Below, piece after piece: positions 24,273 to 32,315 of a stretch of 33,587 nt of DNA. The notes beneath the pieces were generated by a model. It saw only the letters and a list, made by a program, of their open reading frames with translations. It was not told where the DNA came from and ran no database searches. The DNA lies in NCBI GenBank assembly GCA_903893975.1, contig CAITOL010000134.1, positions 1 to 33,587 on the forward strand. Reading direction: 5' to 3'. The DNA is from an uncultured Rhodospirillales bacterium (GTDB taxonomy: Bacteria > Pseudomonadota > Alphaproteobacteria > Acetobacterales > Acetobacteraceae). Both the position numbers and the translations under genes were made by a program. Every line of letters begins with the position of its first letter. The stretch's first letter is position 1.

Positions 24273-24315
24273 CGCACCGCATCGTCTGCGGCGCGACGAC
24301 ATCAGAAAGGCAAGC

Positions 24316-25707
24316 ATGTTCGCAACCCTCTGCGGCCTCATCCCGCCTGACCGCGACTACCCCGAGCGCACCAACCGCCTCGACATTCTCTCTCGCGTGC
24401 TTGAAGGCACGCTCTATGACGCCCTGCCGTTTGAGTTCCATGAGGAACGCGGCGCCAATGGCGACTACATTCCCCTGCGCCTGCGCCGGCCGAGCGTCCG
24501 TTATCCCATGGCGCGGATTATCGTAGACGACAGTCTGGCGCTGGTCTTTTCCGACGGCCATTTCCCAACGTTCGACTGCCCAGACCTCGCCGTCCGCAGC
24601 GCGCTCGCGGCCATCGTCCGCGATGCCGGCCTCAATCAGGCCATGCAGGAAGCGGCACTACGCGGCAGCGTCGGCTCCGTCGCAATTCTGCTCCGCGTGC
24701 TCAAGGGGCGGGTGTTCTTCGCGGTGCTGCAAACCCGGTACCTGACCCCAAGCTGGGACCCACAGGCCCCCGATCAGCTGATTTCGGTCACGGAGAAATA
24801 TAAGGTCCAAGGCAGCCAGTTGGCAGAAATCGGCTACGAAGTTGCCGATCCGTCGATGCAGTACTGGTTCATGCGCCGGTGGGATAACGATGCCGAAATC
24901 TGGTACACCCCCTGGCCAGTGGCCCATCCGGCACCGCCTGAAATAGATACCGCCCGCACGGTCCGCCACGGGCTCGGCTTCGTGCCACTGGTATGGGTCC
25001 GCAATCTACCCGGCGGCGACGGCATCGATGGCGGCTGCACCTTTCGATCAGCAATCGAAACAAACATCGAAATCGACTACCAACTCAGCCAGGCCGGCCG
25101 GGGGCTGAAATACAGTTCCGATCCCACTTTGCTGATCCGCGAACCTGCCTTTGCCGACAATGAAATTATCCGCGGTGGCGGCAACGCCCTGGTGGTCACC
25201 GAGAAGGGCGACGCCAAACTGCTGGAAATCGGCGGCACCGCAGCGGCTGCGGTCATCGACTATGTGCGCACCTTGCGGGAATTCGCGCTCGAGGGTGTGC
25301 ACGCCAACCGGGCCAGCCCTGAGCGCCTGTCCGGCGCGCAGTCTGGCCGTGCGCTGGAGCTGATGAACCAGGGCCTCATCTGGCTGGCCGATAATCTGCG
25401 CGTCTCCTACGGCCGCGCCATGCTGCAGATCGCCCGGATGGTCGTTCTTGCCTCAAACCGATATCAGCTGCATGCCGATGGCGATGCGCTGGACCCGATG
25501 GACCCACGCATCCGCATAACCCTTTCCTGGCCGCGCTGGTACGCCCCCGCGTCGCAAGATCGCCTGTCTGACGCTCAGACATTGCAAACCCTGGTGCAGG
25601 CCAAACTGCTCAGCCGGGAAACCGCGGTCAAGTCAATCGCCGATATCTATCCAATCGACGATGTGCCCGCCGAACTGTCGCGGATTGATTCAGAGGAGAT
25701 ACAATGA
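24316..25707 (+). CDS. Phage portal protein
   Basis: The portal is the dodecameric ring at the head vertex through which DNA passes. ATG 24316 has AAAGG five bases upstream, giving 463 residues. The open frame continues upstream into the terminase gene but in shadow sequence. Order (terminase, portal, scaffold, capsid), length and segments such as GFVPLVWVRNLPGGDGIDG and LSGAQSGRALELMNQGLIWL fit SPP1 gp6-like portals. The C-terminal region has the LSDAQTLQTLVQAKLLSRETAVKS helices. The stop overlaps the next gene by ATGA. Confidence 0.88.
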   Translation: MFATLCGLIPPDRDYPERTNRLDILSRVLEGTLYDALPFEFHEERGANGDYIPLRLRRPSVRYPMARIIVDDSLALVFSDGHFPTFDCPDLAVRSALAAIVRDAGLNQAMQEAALRGSVGSVAILLRVLKGRVFFAVLQTRYLTPSWDPQAPDQLISVTEKYKVQGSQLAEIGYEVADPSMQYWFMRRWDNDAEIWYTPWPVAHPAPPEIDTARTVRHGLGFVPLVWVRNLPGGDGIDGGCTFRSAIETNIEIDYQLSQAGRGLKYSSDPTLLIREPAFADNEIIRGGGNALVVTEKGDAKLLEIGGTAAAAVIDYVRTLREFALEGVHANRASPERLSGAQSGRALELMNQGLIWLADNLRVSYGRAMLQIARMVVLASNRYQLHADGDALDPMDPRIRITLSWPRWYAPASQDRLSDAQTLQTLVQAKLLSRETAVKSIADIYPIDDVPAELSRIDSEEIQ

Positions 25708-26096
25708 CCGAACCATCCACCGACCTTCCCGATGTCGACTACATGGCGCGCAGCGCGGAACTGGAAGACCGCCTGGCGAAATTGGAAGCGGAAACCCACA
25801 GCCGCATCGTGCACGCCGAGCTGAAAGCCGAAGCCCTGCGCGCCGGCATGGTTGATCTGGACGGGTTGAAACTGCTCGATCTCGACAAGGTCGAACTCGA
25901 TGCCAGCGGCACCATCAAAGCCGCCGGCCAGCTGATGCGAGACCTTCGCCGCAGCAAGCCATGGCTGTTCGGCGGCGAAAACTCGTCCTCGCCCGCCACT
26001 GCCCCCGCGACCCAGCCCGCCAAGGCAAAATACGCCACCGAAATGGCCGAGGCGGAATGGCGCGCCGCCCGCGAGGAACTCCTCCGCCGTCACTAA
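25704..26096 (+). CDS. Probable capsid scaffold protein
   Basis: This 130-residue protein has a charged helical N-terminal half (ELEDRLAKLEAETHSRIVHA) suggesting a coiled coil. It continues with LRAGMVDLDGLKLLDLDKVE and a C-terminal SKPWLFGG segment like those of GP20-type scaffolding proteins. It lies between portal and capsid, the normal place for scaffold or protease genes, and overlaps the portal stop with an AGAGGAG ribosome-binding site. No protease motif is seen. Assignment as scaffold is from position and composition. Confidence 0.65.
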   Translation: MTEPSTDLPDVDYMARSAELEDRLAKLEAETHSRIVHAELKAEALRAGMVDLDGLKLLDLDKVELDASGTIKAAGQLMRDLRRSKPWLFGGENSSSPATAPATQPAKAKYATEMAEAEWRAAREELLRRH

Positions 26097-26141
26097 TCCG
26101 TCGCGGGCTTCCCCTTATCGCAATTTTTCCAAGGAACTGAC

Positions 26142-27464
26142 ATGGGCATTCAAAATTTCCCCAGCGCGCTGCAGCCGATCATCCAGCAGGGCTTCCTCGA
26201 ACGCGAATTCCAGCAGGCGTTGCAATCGCGCCTCGGCTATCGCGCCGTCGCGGACCGGGTGCCGTTTTCCGTGGGCATCGGTGAAACCCTCACCAAGACC
26301 CGCGCCGGTCTGAAGCCGAGCGTCACCACCCCGCTTGCGGCCGCCACGAACACCAACCTTGATAACGGCCTCATCCCGACGAGCTTCAGCGTCGAACAAT
26401 ATACCATCACCATCAATCATTACGCCGCGACCACGGACCTCAACATGGTCACCAGTCGCGTCGGCATCGCGAGCCAATTCCTGCTCAACGCCACCATCAA
26501 CGGCGAACAGGCGGCCCGCTCGTTGGATGAACTGGCGCGCAACGCGCTGTTCGCGCCCTATTTCGGCGGCAACACCCGCGTGCGCGTGTCGCTCACCTCG
26601 GCCGGTCCCACGGTCGCGGTGGACGATATTCGTGGCTTCCAGACCGTCTTCGTCAACGGCGTGCAAACGCCGGTGGGTGGTGTCGCGTCCCTGATGGTTT
26701 CCGTCGGGGCCAATACCTACACCCTGATCGGCGCTGCTCCAGATGCCAGCAACAGCTCCGTCGCGCCTGGCGGCATCTCCGGTGTGCTCACCTTCGCCAC
26801 CTCGGTCCTCACCACCGATGCCACCGCCGGCAACTCCGTGATGGCCGCCACCGCCAGCGCCATCCAGCGTCCGAATGGCCGAACCAATACCTCACAGCTA
26901 ACCACGGGCGACAACCTCACCATGGCCTCGCTGCTCAATGCGGTGGCCATCCTCCGGCAGAACGCGGTGCCGGAAATTGATGGCGTCTTCAACTGTTACC
27001 TAGACCCGGTCTCGGCCCGCCAGCTCTTCGCGGATAACGACTTCCGCCAGCTGTTCATCGGCGCCACCTCCGCCAACCAGGTTTTCAAACGCGGCATGGT
27101 GAACGACTTCCTCGGCCTGCGCTTCATCCCCACCACAGAAGCCTATGTGCAGGCGCATCCCTCCATTTCCGGTGCCGTCATCCGCCGCCCGATCGTCTGC
27201 GGCGCCGGCGCGCTGATCGAGGGGGATTTCGCCGGCATGGCCGAAGCCGATGTGGCCCCGGCGGACAGCATCATCTCGATTGTCGACGGTATCGCCATGG
27301 TCACGCGGGAGCCGATTGACCGCCTGCAACAGATCATCGCCCAGTCCTGGTACTGGATCGGTGGCTTCGCAGCGCCGTCGGATACCACGACCAGCCCGAC
27401 CACCATCTCCACCGCCACCAACTCGGCCTTCAAGCGTGCGGTGATGATCGAACATATGGGTTGA
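26142..27464 (+). CDS. Major capsid protein (HK97-like)
   Basis: This is the probable head shell protein, 440 residues, with AAGGAAC before the ATG. It is in the expected position after the scaffold gene. The N-terminal helix-rich part (IIQQGFLEREFQQALQSRLG) and later FNCYLDPVSARQLFADNDF, RQLFIGATSANQVFKRG and VTREPIDRLQQIIAQSW are consistent with the HK97 fold. Residues about 165-245 are rich in Ser, Thr, Gly and Val, suggesting an inserted surface beta domain. No N-terminal delta domain for proteolytic removal is obvious, which fits a separate scaffold. Confidence 0.85.
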   Translation: MGIQNFPSALQPIIQQGFLEREFQQALQSRLGYRAVADRVPFSVGIGETLTKTRAGLKPSVTTPLAAATNTNLDNGLIPTSFSVEQYTITINHYAATTDLNMVTSRVGIASQFLLNATINGEQAARSLDELARNALFAPYFGGNTRVRVSLTSAGPTVAVDDIRGFQTVFVNGVQTPVGGVASLMVSVGANTYTLIGAAPDASNSSVAPGGISGVLTFATSVLTTDATAGNSVMAATASAIQRPNGRTNTSQLTTGDNLTMASLLNAVAILRQNAVPEIDGVFNCYLDPVSARQLFADNDFRQLFIGATSANQVFKRGMVNDFLGLRFIPTTEAYVQAHPSISGAVIRRPIVCGAGALIEGDFAGMAEADVAPADSIISIVDGIAMVTREPIDRLQQIIAQSWYWIGGFAAPSDTTTSPTTISTATNSAFKRAVMIEHMG

Positions 27465-27471
27465 TCGCAAC

Positions 27472-27499
27472 CCGGCCTGGGCCACACGGCCCAGGCCGG
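27472..27499 (+). terminator. Hairpin after the capsid gene
   Basis: A perfect 12-bp stem (CCGGCCTGGGCC with its complement) has an ACAC loop and starts 7 bases beyond the capsid stop. No T-run follows, so it is more likely a partial terminator or a barrier protecting the abundant capsid message from 3' decay. Confidence 0.7.
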
Positions 27500-27535
27500 T
27501 CTCCCGCATCCCTCGGCAGGATAAGGAGCGTCGAT

Positions 27536-27913
27536 ATGGCTTTTACCGAAGCCGAGCGCACGGATATCCGGCGGTTCTGTGGCTACCCAGCCTATGGCGC
27601 TGGGAATGAGGGGTTCCAGGGCTGGCGGTTCTATCAAGTCTACGGCCTGTTGGAATACCGCATCAGCCATCTCTCGGGCAGTGAGGAGGCAACGGTGCGG
27701 CGCTACCTCGCCACCCTGACCACGCTGGAACATGCCATCACCGCCGCGGCGGCCAATCTCGATACCGACCAGGCTGCGGTCTGGACTCATAACCGCACGG
27801 AAATCCAAGACCGAACGAAACTGTTTGAAGATTGGTGCCGCCGTCTATGCGGCTTTCTCGGTCTGCCCGCAGGTCCAGCCCTCGGCAACGGCCAGCCGGT
27901 ATCGGTGGTATAG
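27536..27913 (+). CDS. Head-tail connector-type protein
   Basis: This 125-residue protein starts at ATG 27536 after AAGGAG. An upstream in-frame ATG lies in the hairpin region and is rejected. It has a helical profile (FTEAERTDIRRFCGYPAYG, WRFYQVYGLLEYRISHLSG) with a C-terminal FEDWCRRLCGFLGLPAG. Position directly after the capsid gene suggests a head completion or connector protein. I recognise the family type as a phage conserved hypothetical, without a proven role. Confidence 0.65.
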   Translation: MAFTEAERTDIRRFCGYPAYGAGNEGFQGWRFYQVYGLLEYRISHLSGSEEATVRRYLATLTTLEHAITAAAANLDTDQAAVWTHNRTEIQDRTKLFEDWCRRLCGFLGLPAGPALGNGQPVSVV

Positions 27914-27916
27914 CCG

Positions 27917-28585
27917 ATGAACCCAACCAATCTGCAAGATGCCACCCAGCGCGGGCTGGGCCGCGCCGCGCAGCATATCGGCCAATGGTGCAGCCTGTTC
28001 CGCCCCACCAGCCCGGCCGATCCGCTGAGCCCCGTCAACCAGATCCTGCGGCTGCCAGCGGCCTTCCTGCCGGTCAGCGGCCGCAGCCAGGTTCCGGCCA
28101 GTTACGGCCAGATGCTCTGGCAAGGCCTGTTTGATGCCGCCTACACCAAGCCGGGCGACATTCTGCACCGCGCAGACTCTGCCCCCGGCGCCGCCGATGC
28201 GGCCACCTGGTTCATCGCATCCCAGCAACCACTTCTGCCCGTGCTCTGCGTGCGCGTTACGGGGCGGATCGCCATCCATCGGCCCACCCTCTCCGCCACC
28301 GCCGGCATCGGCGGCAGCTCTGGCGCGGCTTTGGCCCTGTCGGCGCCCATCCTATCCGGCTGGCCAGCGGCGATCATTCAGGCCGAAGGCCGCGGCAGCG
28401 ACCCCACCGACCTCCCCACCGACATAACGCCGGGCAGCTGGACCGTGCTGCTGCCAACCTTTGGCGCCGTGCAACTACGCCCGAACGATCAGCTGCAGGA
28501 CGACCGCGGCCGAACCGCCATCATCGCCGCTGCGGAATTGACCGATCTCGGATGGCGCTTGCTCGCGCGGGAGAACACCACCTGA
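27917..28585 (+). CDS. Phage structural protein, possible head-tail stopper
   Basis: This 222-residue conserved-hypothetical phage protein begins 3 bases after the previous stop. The C-terminal part (LLPTFGAVQLRPNDQLQDD, then GRTAIIAAAELTDLGWRLLA) reads like a beta-barrel neck or stopper module. The N-terminal half has SPVNQILRLPAAFLPVSG. Function is inferred from gene order between connector and sheath. Confidence 0.55.
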   Translation: MNPTNLQDATQRGLGRAAQHIGQWCSLFRPTSPADPLSPVNQILRLPAAFLPVSGRSQVPASYGQMLWQGLFDAAYTKPGDILHRADSAPGAADAATWFIASQQPLLPVLCVRVTGRIAIHRPTLSATAGIGGSSGAALALSAPILSGWPAAIIQAEGRGSDPTDLPTDITPGSWTVLLPTFGAVQLRPNDQLQDDRGRTAIIAAAELTDLGWRLLARENTT

Positions 28586-28586
28586 C

Positions 28587-29417
28587 ATGGCAGACCAATC
28601 GGATGTCGAAACAGCACTCGTCAGCGCCATCGCCGCAACCCTCTACCCCCAAGGCCCCAGCGCACCCAGCCTGATCACCGCGCCGTGCCGGATCTACCGT
28701 GGCGCCCCAACCTCGGCGGCACTCACCGCAGATCTTGCCGGCGGGGTGGTCAACGTCACCATCACGCCAGATGCCAGCGGACAGGAAAACACCACCCGCT
28801 ACCCGGATGACCCTCAGCTGGGCACGCCCGTGCTGCCGGCGCTCACCGTGGCGGTTGCCGGGCAGACGGCAACCTTCGCCGGCTCGGCCAGCCTGGGCCA
28901 GGTGGCGGGCCTAGTGGTTGACAACATGGCCGTCGTCCACCGCACCCAGGCGGGGGATTCGCCAGCCCTCGTCGCCGCCACGCTCGCCAGCTACCTGCGA
29001 ACCCGGCGCCTGGCTCTGGTCAGTGGTGCCACGCTCACCGTCCCGGATGCCACCACGCTCATCGGCCGGGTCGTGGCCGATCAGGTCGCCTACCGCGAAA
29101 CCCGTCGGCAGCGGCAGCATTTCAAGGTATCGGTCTGGTGCCCAAGCGCCGACCTGCGCGACCGTGTTGCCACGGTGGTCGACCAAAGCCTCGCCGCCAG
29201 CCTGTGGCTACCCCTCGCTGACGGCGCCGCCGGCTACATGCGTGCAACCGCGTCGGTTGTGCTGGAACAAAGCCAGGTGGCCAACCTCTACCGCCGCGAT
29301 CTGACCTACAGCATCGAATATCCAACCATCGTCGCGACCACCCTACCAGCGATGATTTTCGGCGACCTCCGCCTCACCCCGGCCGACGCCGGCTCCGTTC
29401 AAACCCTGTTGGCCTGA
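28587..29417 (+). CDS. Phage structural protein, possible tail terminator
   Basis: This 276-residue protein starts one base after the preceding stop. It reads as a mixed alpha/beta protein: VETALVSAIAATLYPQG, DLAGGVVNVTITPDAS, RQHFKVSVWCPSADLRDRVA, and the C-terminal SIEYPTIVATTLPAMIFGDL. The position just before sheath and tube is that of tail completion or terminator proteins. I do not recognise a named family, so the role is by synteny. Confidence 0.55.
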   Translation: MADQSDVETALVSAIAATLYPQGPSAPSLITAPCRIYRGAPTSAALTADLAGGVVNVTITPDASGQENTTRYPDDPQLGTPVLPALTVAVAGQTATFAGSASLGQVAGLVVDNMAVVHRTQAGDSPALVAATLASYLRTRRLALVSGATLTVPDATTLIGRVVADQVAYRETRRQRQHFKVSVWCPSADLRDRVATVVDQSLAASLWLPLADGAAGYMRATASVVLEQSQVANLYRRDLTYSIEYPTIVATTLPAMIFGDLRLTPADAGSVQTLLA

Positions 29418-29433
29418 GGGAGTTTCCCCCGAC

Positions 29434-29583
29434 ATGAACATTCATCTCGTCGTCGTCGCAGCCTTCGCAACCTATGCCAAGGGCGACGTTATTACGGATT
29501 CCGCAACAATCACCGCAATCCTGGCCTCTGAAAATCATCGCAATGTGGTGCGGGTAACCGTGCTGGCGCAGCAAGGAGCTTAA
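29434..29583 (+). CDS. 49-residue phage protein
   Basis: This very small gene begins at ATG 29434 (MNIHLVVVAAFATYAKGD) and ends two bases before the sheath start. GGGAG lies about 12 bases upstream. The sequence (VITDSATITAILASENHRN, then VVRV) is typical of tiny conserved proteins encoded before tail sheath genes in this phage type. It fills the gap between the tail-terminator candidate and the sheath, in frame and with the same codon bias. Function is unknown. Confidence 0.65.
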   Translation: MNIHLVVVAAFATYAKGDVITDSATITAILASENHRNVVRVTVLAQQGA

Positions 29584-29585
29584 TC

Positions 29586-31157
29586 ATGCCGATCGTTCAG
29601 CAGGGCAATGTCAACACCACCGCCTTGGTGGTGCCGGATCTTTATGTGCAGATCGTTCCGCCGCAAAACGTGGTCATCAACGGCGTGCCCACCAATGTCG
29701 TTGGCATGGTCGGCACCGCAAGCTGGGGGCCGGTCGGCACCCCGGTCGCAATCGGCACCATGTCAGACTACGCCCACACCTTCGGCCCCATTCTGGCGCG
29801 CAAATATGACCTCGGCACCCCGGTTGCCATCGCCGTGCAACAGGGCGCCTGGAACTTTCGCTGCGTGCGTGTGACCGATGGCACCGATACCGCCGCGGCC
29901 TTCCAGCTCCCCAACACCACCCTGGTGTTCACCGCGCTGTACAGCGGCTCGCTGGGCAATCAGATCACGGTCGCGCTGGATGTCGGGTCGAAAGCGTCCA
30001 GCTGGCGCCTCACGGTTTCCCTGCCGGGGTTGCAGCCGGAAGTCTACGACAATATCACCGGCAGCGGGGCGGCCTTCTGGCAAGCTTTGGCCAACGCGGT
30101 CAATCACGGCCAAGGCCCCCAGCGCGGCCCGAGCCAGTTGGTTGTCGCCAACCCAGGCACCACCTCCGCCGCCCCGGTCGCATTTTCCTGGAACTTCTCC
30201 TACGGCGTGCCTGGCACCGATGGCGCCACAACCATCAACGCCACCACGCTCGTCGGTGTCGATACCCTGCCACGCGCCGGCATGTATGCATTGCGCGGCC
30301 AGGGTTGCAGCCTCGCCGTCCTGGCCGATGCGGATGAGCCGGGTTCGTGGACCACGCAAGCCGCCTTTGGCTTGTCTGAGGGCATTTACATGATCCTCAC
30401 CACCCAAGCGGGGGACAATATCGGCAGCGCCGTCTTCGCCAAACAATCCTGGGGCGTGGATACTTACGCGGTCAAACTGATGTTCGGCGACTGGGTATGG
30501 TGGAACGATCAAGCCAACCAGATTGTCCGCCTGGTCAGTCCGCAAGGCTTTGTCGTCGGCCGCCTCGCCAATCTGTCACCGGAACAGTCGAGCTTGAACA
30601 AACCGCTTTACGGCGTCATCGGCACGCAAAAATCGGGCAATCCCGGCTCCGGGCAGCTGGCCACCTATTCCAGCGCCGAGCTCTCAACCCTGTTGAGCGC
30701 GGGGATCGACGTCATTGCCAACCCGCAGCCCGGTGGCAGCTTCTGGGGCGTGCGTGGCGGCCATAATGGCAGCAGCAATGCGGCAACCAACGGCGACAAC
30801 TACACGCGGCTGACAAACTACATCGCCGCCACCCTGGCCGCCGGCATGGGTCAGTATGTTGGCCAGGTCGTCAATGCCAGCCTGTTCCGCCGCATCCGCG
30901 CCACCCAGCTCAGCTTCCTGCAGGGCATGCTCAGCCAAGGCCTGCTCGGCAGCACCGATGGCAGCCTGCCATTCAGCGTGGTGTGCGATAGCAGCAACAA
31001 CCCGCTGGCCCGCACCGGCCTCGGCTATGTCCAGTCTGACGCACAGGTTCGCTACCAGGCGATCAACGAGAAATTCATCGTCAACGTCGAAGGCGGCCAA
31101 ACCGTCCAGGTCCAGCGCCAAATTGTCCCCACCGCACCCGGCGCCTTCGCGGCTTAA
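29586..31157 (+). CDS. Contractile tail sheath protein
   Basis: The sheath forms the contractile outer cylinder of a myovirus tail. The product is 523 residues, with AAGGAG nine bases before ATG 29586. Sheath marks include the early GMVGTASWGPVGTPVAIG and the C-terminal domain: LSTLLSAGIDVIANPQPGG, FRRIRATQLSFLQGML, and RYQAINEKFIVNVEGGQTV. The next gene is the tail tube, the normal partner. This makes the element a contractile-tail phage or tailocin relative rather than a siphovirus. Confidence 0.88.
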   Translation: MPIVQQGNVNTTALVVPDLYVQIVPPQNVVINGVPTNVVGMVGTASWGPVGTPVAIGTMSDYAHTFGPILARKYDLGTPVAIAVQQGAWNFRCVRVTDGTDTAAAFQLPNTTLVFTALYSGSLGNQITVALDVGSKASSWRLTVSLPGLQPEVYDNITGSGAAFWQALANAVNHGQGPQRGPSQLVVANPGTTSAAPVAFSWNFSYGVPGTDGATTINATTLVGVDTLPRAGMYALRGQGCSLAVLADADEPGSWTTQAAFGLSEGIYMILTTQAGDNIGSAVFAKQSWGVDTYAVKLMFGDWVWWNDQANQIVRLVSPQGFVVGRLANLSPEQSSLNKPLYGVIGTQKSGNPGSGQLATYSSAELSTLLSAGIDVIANPQPGGSFWGVRGGHNGSSNAATNGDNYTRLTNYIAATLAAGMGQYVGQVVNASLFRRIRATQLSFLQGMLSQGLLGSTDGSLPFSVVCDSSNNPLARTGLGYVQSDAQVRYQAINEKFIVNVEGGQTVQVQRQIVPTAPGAFAA

Positions 31158-31169
31158 GGAGAACACGCA

Positions 31170-31598
31170 ATGTCGATCAATACGTTTTCTGTCGGCCGTG
31201 ACTGCCAACTCGTGCTCATGGGGCCATTCGGACGCGTCGACCTCACCCATGTCACCGGCTTCGAAAGCCGTCAGCGCACCGCCGCCGTTCGGGTCGATCG
31301 GATCGACGGCACCCAACTCGGCGCGGAGCTGCCGAAGGGATGGGAAGGCTTTTTCGAACTCGAACGCGGGTCATCCGCGGTCGATGACCTGGTCGCGCAG
31401 ATGGAAGCCACCTATCACGCCGGCGGCACCGTCGCGGTCGGCAGCCTGTTTCAATACGTGAACGAGACCGATGGCTCCACCAGCACCTATCAATACGACG
31501 GCGCCGTGTTCAAGCTCAGCCAGGCCGGAAGTTGGCGCGGCGATCAAAGCGTCAAGCAGCGGCTGGAGTTTTTCGCCAGCACCCGCCGCCGCATCTAG
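31170..31598 (+). CDS. Tail tube protein
   Basis: This 142-residue protein directly follows the sheath, with TAAGGAG before its ATG. Its size, position and beta-rich profile (FSVGRDCQLVLMGPFGRVDL, VGSLFQYVNETDGSTS, YQYDGAVFKLSQAGSWRGD) match inner tube proteins of contractile tails. There is no signal peptide or transmembrane segment. Confidence 0.82.
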   Translation: MSINTFSVGRDCQLVLMGPFGRVDLTHVTGFESRQRTAAVRVDRIDGTQLGAELPKGWEGFFELERGSSAVDDLVAQMEATYHAGGTVAVGSLFQYVNETDGSTSTYQYDGAVFKLSQAGSWRGDQSVKQRLEFFASTRRRI

Positions 31599-31614
31599 TC
31601 ACCGGGAGCCCCTT

Positions 31615-31953
31615 ATGCCCTCAGAAAATGCCCGGCCCACCGCCACTCCTGCGGAGGCCGCCGACATCGTCGACAGTCTTGGCCGCACCCTCTCCCTCAG
31701 ACGCCTCGGCCCGCTCGATCGGCTGCGGCTGTTTGAGGCAGCCGGCGCGGATCTCTCGCGCAACGACCGTTGGCTCGGCATGGCCGCGCTCGCCTGTTCG
31801 GTCAGCGCGATCGACGGTGTGCCCTACCCATTTCCCAACACCAAACACGCGGTCGAAGCGATGGTTCAGCGCCTCGGCACCGCAGGCACGTCGGCCGCGG
31901 CCGACTTCATCGCCGCCGAAACCCCGGCCGACCTGGCCCTGGCGGGAAACTGA
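31615..31953 (+). CDS. Tail assembly chaperone, short form
   Basis: This 112-residue protein starts at ATG 31615 with GGGAG seven bases upstream. A longer upstream frame overlaps the tube gene and is rejected. The sequence (TLSLRRLGPLDRLRLFEAAG, later VEAMVQRLGTAGTSAAADF) resembles tail assembly chaperones that coat the tape measure before tail polymerisation. It ends LALAGN-stop, exactly at a slippery heptamer. A -1 shift there would fuse it to a second frame, as in lambda gpG/gpGT. It lies between tube and tape-measure positions, as expected. Confidence 0.8.
   Translation: MPSENARPTATPAEAADIVDSLGRTLSLRRLGPLDRLRLFEAAGADLSRNDRWLGMAALACSVSAIDGVPYPFPNTKHAVEAMVQRLGTAGTSAAADFIAAETPADLALAGN
31944..31950 (+). 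promoter_or_regulatory. Programmed -1 frameshift site GGGAAAC
   Basis: The heptamer GGGAAAC is in the correct phase (G GGA AAC relative to the zero frame) and abuts the zero-frame TGA stop at 31951. After a -1 slip, translation reads GGG AAA CTG and continues for 57 codons. Lambda uses GGGAAAG for the equivalent gene. Confidence 0.82.
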
Positions 31954-32120
31954 GCCGGCACCCCGATCTGCTGGATCCGCTATATCTGTGCATGAACGGG
32001 GTGCCCTTCGACATTGCCTTCAGCCTGTCGCCCACAGCACGCTTGGCGTGGGTTGTGGCTGTTGGAACCTTAAACGGGCGCAGCTTTGATTGGGCCACCT
32101 TTCGCTGGTCCGATGATTGA
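31944..32120 (+). CDS. Tail assembly chaperone, -1 frame extension
   Basis: This open frame lies one base back from the chaperone gene and would be made as a C-terminal extension of about 58 residues, giving a fusion of about 168 residues. The extension reads GKLSRHPDLLDPLYLCMNG, then VPFDIAFSLSPTARLAW and a Trp-rich end. An internal ATG (31992) has no ribosome-binding site, which favours frameshifting over independent initiation. By analogy with GT-type proteins, the extension would contact tube subunits. Confidence 0.78.
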   Translation, partial: GKLSRHPDLLDPLYLCMNGVPFDIAFSLSPTARLAWVVAVGTLNGRSFDWATFRWSDD

Positions 32121-32144
32121 GGTTGCCAGACAGGAGGTCCGCTC

Positions 32145-32315
32145 TTGCCGATTCAGCCACCTGAACCCATGCCGCAACCTCTGGCGGAGGCGTTGATCCT
32201 TTCAGCACCTACGCCGTTGACGCACGCGCCGGCGCACGCAGACCATTTCCCCTGGCTCCGTCGCCGCCCGCCCAACCCGCTTGTCCCCGACCTTGTGCCG
32301 GAAAGGCAACGCTGA
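32145..32315 (+). CDS. 56-residue Pro-rich phage protein, TTG start
   Basis: This small gene has a TTG start at 32145 with a strong GGAGG seven bases upstream. It encodes MPIQPPEPMPQPLAEALIL and continues to an Arg/Pro-rich end (FPWLRRRPPNPLVPDL). Its TGA overlaps the ATG of the next gene (TGATG), showing coupling. An in-frame ATG eight codons later would leave the Shine-Dalgarno too far away. I do not recognise a family. Its place between chaperone and tape-measure positions suggests a tail role. Confidence 0.6.
   Translation: MPIQPPEPMPQPLAEALILSAPTPLTHAPAHADHFPWLRRRPPNPLVPDLVPERQR

Noticed and set aside
31992-32120. Independent gene starting at the internal ATG of the -1 frame
   Set aside because: There is no ribosome-binding site, and the conserved-looking sequence begins upstream of the ATG, in agreement with frameshift fusion.
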